DNA of 64,000 bases. It comes from Pseudanabaena sp. (GTDB taxonomy: Bacteria; Cyanobacteriota; Cyanobacteriia; Pseudanabaenales; Pseudanabaenaceae). Made by a program: the position numbers and the translations under genes. The stretch covers positions 91,998 through 155,997 of the forward strand of contig QBMK01000004.1 in assembly GCA_003249035.1 (NCBI GenBank). The letters run 5' to 3'. The notes under the pieces are model-generated. The model was not told the origin of the DNA. It did no database searches and saw only the letters and a list, made by a program, of their open reading frames with translations. Positions 60,173 to 64,000 of the stretch are shown piece by piece. Within the stretch, counting starts at the first letter, position 1; each line of letters opens with the position of its first letter.

Positions 60173-61771
60173 ATGACTATTAAAAAAATCTTGATTCTGG
60201 CGGCGAATCCTCTTGAGACAGCAAGGTTGCGGCTGGATAAGGAGGTAGAAGAAATTCGCACAACTTTACAGTTGTCGCCAAATCGCGATCACTACCTGAT
60301 TGAGTCAAGAGGTGCAGTACGTCCTCAAGATTTACAGCAATATTTATATAACCTGAAGCCACAAATTTTACATTTTTCGGGACATGGTGGTGGTGAATGG
60401 GGCTTAGCCTTTGAAGATGATGATGGCAAGACGAAGCCCGTTAGTACTGAGGCATTAGCCGACTTGTTTAAGCTATTTGCTAATCAAATTCAGTGCGTAG
60501 TTCTCAATGCTTGCTATGCAGTGGTACAAGCCGAAGCAATTCGTCAGCATATTCCCTATGTAATCGGCATGAATCAGGCGATCGGTGATGAGGCGGCGCG
60601 AAGGTTTGCGGAGGGTTTTTATCGGGCGATTTGGGACGATCGCTCGATTGAGGATGCTTTTGAGTCGGGTGTTAATGCGATCGCCTTAGAGGGAATACCT
60701 GAAGAATTAACTCCTGTATTGCTGAAGCGCGATCTCCTTTTACCAAAGCCAAAGCCTAATCCTAATACTGAGATTTCGGTGGTAGAAAATAATGGTTATT
60801 TTTACATCGCGCGATCGCGGTTAGAGCAGCGCTGTTATGAGGAGGTGATGAAGGCGGGGACTTTGATTAGGATTAAATCGCCCGAACGGATGGGAAAATC
60901 GATGATGATGGGGCGAGTTTTGGAATATGCCACACAGCAGGGATATCGCACGGCGGCGATCGATTTGCGTGAGGCGAACCAAGAATTTTTTACGGACATC
61001 AATAAATTCTTGCTATGGTTTTGTGCCTATATTGGAGATAGTTTAGAAATCGAACAGCGACCAGAAGATGTTTGGAAAGGCTTTTTGGGCGCAAATACAA
61101 ACTGCACTAAGTATGTGGAAAAGTTCTTTCTGAATGGTGCGGATTCGCCATTGGTAATTGCGATCGATAATTTCGATTATGTTTTTAAATATCCCAATAT
61201 CGAAGCGGATTTTTGCGGATTGCTGCGCGGCTGGTTTGAAAAGGCTAATAACAGCAAGGTATGGGGTAAGTTACGCCAAATCATTGTCTATTCGTTAGAA
61301 TCTTCGACTAATCTAAATATCAATCAATCACCATTTAATGTGGGTTTGCCAATCGAACTCGATGAACTCGATATTTCAGAGGTATTGGCTTTAGCTCTTG
61401 CCTATAAACTGCCTTGGACGATCGCTGAAGTTGAGAAGCTTACGGATGCGATCGGCGGACATCCCGAATTAGTTCAAAAAGCGATCGATCGGATCTCCCA
61501 CCAAAACATCAGCCTTGACGCGCTACTTAGAACTGCCCCAACGGAAGAGGGAATTTATAAAGATCATCTCGTCAACCGATTGCAGAAGTTGGAAGATAAT
61601 CCCAATCTTGTCGCCGCGATGAAATCAGTTGTAAATTCTGATCTGCCAGTCAACTTGAAAGTAAGGGATGCGCTAAAACTCGACAGCTTGGGGTTGATTA
61701 AACGGCATGGTAACGATATTGTATCTCGATGCAATTTGTATCGCTTATATTTTAGAGATAGGTTGAAGTAA
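60173..61771 (+). CDS. CHAT-protease domain fused to AAA-like ATPase
   Basis: From the ATG at 60173 this is a 532-residue protein. Residues 1-175 are a CHAT (caspase-like) domain with the His-Cys dyad at H71 (ILHFSGHGGG) and C114 (VVLNACYA). Residues 200-450 are an AAA-like P-loop domain (SPERMGKSMMMGR as Walker A, LVIAIDNFDYVF as Walker B) of the type common in cyanobacterial STAND proteins. The C-terminus looks like a winged helix (LKLDSLGLIKRHGNDIVSRC). CHAT proteases fused to ATPases act in regulated proteolysis and antiviral-type responses. The next gene, six bases downstream, carries a related ATPase, so the two probably work together. Confidence 0.87.
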   Translation: MTIKKILILAANPLETARLRLDKEVEEIRTTLQLSPNRDHYLIESRGAVRPQDLQQYLYNLKPQILHFSGHGGGEWGLAFEDDDGKTKPVSTEALADLFKLFANQIQCVVLNACYAVVQAEAIRQHIPYVIGMNQAIGDEAARRFAEGFYRAIWDDRSIEDAFESGVNAIALEGIPEELTPVLLKRDLLLPKPKPNPNTEISVVENNGYFYIARSRLEQRCYEEVMKAGTLIRIKSPERMGKSMMMGRVLEYATQQGYRTAAIDLREANQEFFTDINKFLLWFCAYIGDSLEIEQRPEDVWKGFLGANTNCTKYVEKFFLNGADSPLVIAIDNFDYVFKYPNIEADFCGLLRGWFEKANNSKVWGKLRQIIVYSLESSTNLNINQSPFNVGLPIELDELDISEVLALALAYKLPWTIAEVEKLTDAIGGHPELVQKAIDRISHQNISLDALLRTAPTEEGIYKDHLVNRLQKLEDNPNLVAAMKSVVNSDLPVNLKVRDALKLDSLGLIKRHGNDIVSRCNLYRLYFRDRLK

Positions 61772-61777
61772 CTGGTT

Positions 61778-64000
61778 ATGTCCTCACAACTATCTAACGA
61801 GCAATCCCCTACTGGCGCTTCTGTCTACCGTGTTGGTGGTAGTTTGCCTGTTGATGCGCCGACCTATGTAGAGCGACAAGCCGATCGCCAGTTGTACGAT
61901 CGCCTGAAGGCGGGGGAATGCTGTTATGTGTTTAATTCGCGGCAGATGGGGAAGTCGAGCTTGCGGGTGAGGACGATTCAGAAGTTAGAAAGGGATGGGA
62001 TACGTTGTGCGACGCTCGATCCGCAGACGATTGGCACACAGCTAGATCAATCGCAGTGGTATGCGAGTGTGATTAGTAGCCTTGTGGAGAGTTTTGGGTT
62101 AGAGGAACGCTTCGATCTAGAGACATGGTGGGAATCAAAACATTTACTTACGTCTGTGAAGCGTCTGAACGACTTTATTTCTAATGTTCTCTTAACTGAG
62201 ATTTCGCAGCCAATAGTCATCTTTGTGGAAGAAATCGACAGTCTGCTTAATCTGGATTTTAAAGCAGATGATTTTTTTATGATGATTCGTTCGTTTTACG
62301 AAAATCGCGCTCAAGAGCTAAGGTTTCAGCGTTTATCCTTTGCCTTTGTTGGTGTAACCACGCCTCGCGATCTGATTCAAGGGCATAATCACTCGGCTTT
62401 TAATATTGGCGTGGCGATCGCGCTGGATGGTTTCCAGTTGGAGGAGGTGCAGCCTTTATCGATCGGTTTGGAGGGGAAGGCGATCAATCCTACGGCGGTG
62501 ATGGTGGAGGTGTTGAGATGGACGGGGGGACAGCCTTTTTTGACGCAGAAGTTGTTGAGTATGGTAATTGGGGAGTTAGAGCATGGGAACGATCTATCTG
62601 GGAATGATATTGCGGGATGGATTGCGGAAGTTGTGCGGGTGCGGATTATTGATAATTGGGAAGCTCAGGATGTACCGCAACATTTGAAGACGTTGCAGGA
62701 TCGGATGTTGCGGATTGATGAGCGGGGAAGGGGACGGTTGTTGGGTTTGTATCAGCAGGTTTTGGGAGATGCCCCCCTAGCCCCCCAATACTGGGGGGGA
62801 CAAGATGTTAAGTCCCCCAGTATTGGGGGATTTAGGGGGCTAGATGTCGAAAATGTATCCTATGGAATCGCGGCTGATGATAGTGATGAGCAGATTCAAC
62901 TGCGGTTGACGGGGTTGGTGGTGAAGTGGGGGAACAGGCTGACGGTTTACAATCCTATTTATGCGGCAGTGTTTAATCAGGCTTGGGTGGAGCGGACTTT
63001 AGCGGATTTGCGTCCCGCTCTTTATGCGGAGGCTTTGAGTCAGTGGAAGGAGAGTGCCGAGCAGAAAGAGTCATTTTTATTGCGGGGACAGGCGCTGGAG
63101 GATGCGGAGAATTGGGCGAAGGGGAAGCAGCTAAGTAAGGAGGACGATCGCTTTTTGAGTGATAGTCGTGCCTTAGAAAGGCGGGAAACGGATCGCGAGC
63201 TTGAGGCAGAACGCCAGATTCGGGCAAAGCTAGAACAGGCAAATCTGACGGCAAGCCGTAGAATCCGCATCGGCTCAATTGTTTTGATAGGGACGCTCTT
63301 GGTGGCGGGTGTAGTGGCGGGGGGCTCTATTGGTGATGCAAAGCGGAGGGTTGCGGAGACGGAGAAGGCAGCGAAGGAGGTAACTGACAAGGCTAATCGA
63401 GACAAGGATGAAGCCGAGCGTAAAGCTTTGGATGCGGATAGGAGAAAGCAGCAAGCGGACGAGAAAACGAAGAAGGCTGCCGTTGACTTAATAAAGGCTC
63501 AAGGAGAGAAGGCGAAGGCGAAGGCAGAAAAAGAAAAGGCGGATGTGGAAGTAGCCAAGGCGGAGATGCAACTGGCTAGTGCTAAAGAGGAGCTAAGAAG
63601 AGCCGAAGAAGGGACAGAGCGATCGGAAGCAGCGACACTAGTGGCGCTCAATAAAATTGCCTTGGCGGATGTAAAGTTAAAGACTGTGAATGCGAAGGTA
63701 GCTCTTTTAGATAATAAAGGTATTGAATTTATATTGCTGGCGGTAGATGCAGGCAATAAGCTCAAGCAGATTGCCGCTCGATCGCAGGAATGGCAAGAAC
63801 TCAAACAAGACATATTAACAGTCCTGCAACAGGCAACCTATCGCGTACCAGAACAAAACCGACTGCAGGGGCATACAGATGTTGTCTGGAGTGCGAATTT
63901 CAGTGCAGACGGCAGCAAAATTGTCACCGCTTCCTCTGACAAAACGGCGCGGGTGTGGGATGTCAAAGGGAATCTTATTGCCGAACTAAAAGGGCATACA
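61778..64000 (+). CDS. AAA-like/coiled-coil/WD40 protein (partial)
   Basis: The frame is open from the ATG at 61778 to the window end (741 codons). Residues 15-330 are an AAA-like domain (YVERQADRQLYDRLK, NSRQMGKSSLRVRT as Walker A, VIFVEEIDSLL as Walker B). A winged-helix region follows to about 400. A membrane segment lies at about 496-515 (IGSIVLIGTLLVAGVVAGG), then an Ala/Lys/Glu-rich coiled coil to about 660, and the first WD40 repeat at about 693 (RLQGHTDVVWSANF, then TASSDKTARVWD). More WD40 repeats surely follow outside. Codon use is richer in AAG and GAG than in the neighbours. An in-frame palindromic repeat lies at 62771-62843. Confidence 0.87.
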   Translation, partial: MSSQLSNEQSPTGASVYRVGGSLPVDAPTYVERQADRQLYDRLKAGECCYVFNSRQMGKSSLRVRTIQKLERDGIRCATLDPQTIGTQLDQSQWYASVISSLVESFGLEERFDLETWWESKHLLTSVKRLNDFISNVLLTEISQPIVIFVEEIDSLLNLDFKADDFFMMIRSFYENRAQELRFQRLSFAFVGVTTPRDLIQGHNHSAFNIGVAIALDGFQLEEVQPLSIGLEGKAINPTAVMVEVLRWTGGQPFLTQKLLSMVIGELEHGNDLSGNDIAGWIAEVVRVRIIDNWEAQDVPQHLKTLQDRMLRIDERGRGRLLGLYQQVLGDAPLAPQYWGGQDVKSPSIGGFRGLDVENVSYGIAADDSDEQIQLRLTGLVVKWGNRLTVYNPIYAAVFNQAWVERTLADLRPALYAEALSQWKESAEQKESFLLRGQALEDAENWAKGKQLSKEDDRFLSDSRALERRETDRELEAERQIRAKLEQANLTASRRIRIGSIVLIGTLLVAGVVAGGSIGDAKRRVAETEKAAKEVTDKANRDKDEAERKALDADRRKQQADEKTKKAAVDLIKAQGEKAKAKAEKEKADVEVAKAEMQLASAKEELRRAEEGTERSEAATLVALNKIALADVKLKTVNAKVALLDNKGIEFILLAVDAGNKLKQIAARSQEWQELKQDILTVLQQATYRVPEQNRLQGHTDVVWSANFSADGSKIVTASSDKTARVWDVKGNLIAELKGHT
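62771..62843. repeat. Palindromic repeat inserted inside the AAA-WD40 gene
   Basis: CCCCCCAATACTGGGGG and CCCCCAGTATTGGGGG, with outer GCCCCCCTAG / TTAGGGGGCTAG arms, form a nested inverted repeat of about 73 bases. This GC-block palindrome type is common between genes in cyanobacteria. Here it is read through in frame as about 25 extra residues (DAPLAPQYWGG...). Confidence 0.85.

Overview
The window is a piece of a cyanobacterial chromosome. The octamer GCGATCGC (HIP1) is frequent, and typical cyanobacterial genes are present: cyanophycin synthetase, a ClpR/ClpP pair, LL-diaminopimelate aminotransferase, cytochrome c6, a DesC-type desaturase, SmtA/SmtB and a pilB-pilT-pilC operon. Overall gene style, and the many palindromes placed behind genes, suggest a Pseudanabaena-like filamentous cyanobacterium. 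This is an inference; no rRNA or tRNA gene was seen to confirm it.

Layout. 1-5.7 kb: a TetR regulator with a recombinase-like tail (cut by the window start) diverges from a fatty-acid desaturase, with two copies of a near-palindromic operator between them; then two GNAT acetyltransferases, phoU and a nitrilase. 6.2-10.6 kb: cphA, a PfkB sugar kinase and the DUF2499/DUF3593 membrane-protein pair. 10.8-23.4 kb: housekeeping genes (menC, a CPA2 antiporter, clpR-clpP, dapL, hisZ, obgE, a CysQ-like phosphatase), a Trypco1-like/Uma2 divergent pair, and the smtA/smtB zinc divergon with its operator. 23.7-33.8 kb: a DUF1574 SGNH-like protein, the type IV pilus motor operon pilB-pilT-pilC, then miaA, a nuclease-like gene, a ferredoxin, leuD and a DprA/SLOG-like gene on the minus strand.

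34.1-52.4 kb is an accessory island bounded and interrupted by decayed transposases. It holds a PhoX-like protein with RTX repeats, a parvulin-type foldase, a type I secretion ABC transporter with an N-terminal cyclic-nucleotide-binding-like domain and a degenerate C39 domain, an HlyD adaptor, and a giant repeat protein (Calx-beta, 48-residue DILW repeats, LGFP-like repeats, long helical tail). These probably form one export system and its cargo. The giant gene carries an in-frame TAA in the first Calx-beta repeat, where a nearly identical repeat 690 bases downstream has GAA.

52.4-54.3 kb holds two toxin-antitoxin modules, separated and flanked by three related HIP1-anchored repeat blocks. 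55-60 kb: a 5'-nucleotidase-like phosphatase, cytochrome c6, a Cu/Zn superoxide dismutase with a His-rich loop, a small exported-looking protein, and a SafE/ferric-reductase-like membrane protein. 60.1-64 kb: a CHAT-protease/AAA-like protein followed by an AAA-like/coiled-coil/WD40 protein that runs off the end; the second contains an in-frame palindromic repeat. These two are the best candidates for an NLR-like signalling or conflict system.

The intergenic spaces carry many long perfect hairpins. Many share an apex of GCGC or CCCGC arms around a three-base loop but have unrelated stems; some share outer arms but have different cores. Three belong to a MITE-like family with CTCCCTTCC-type ends.
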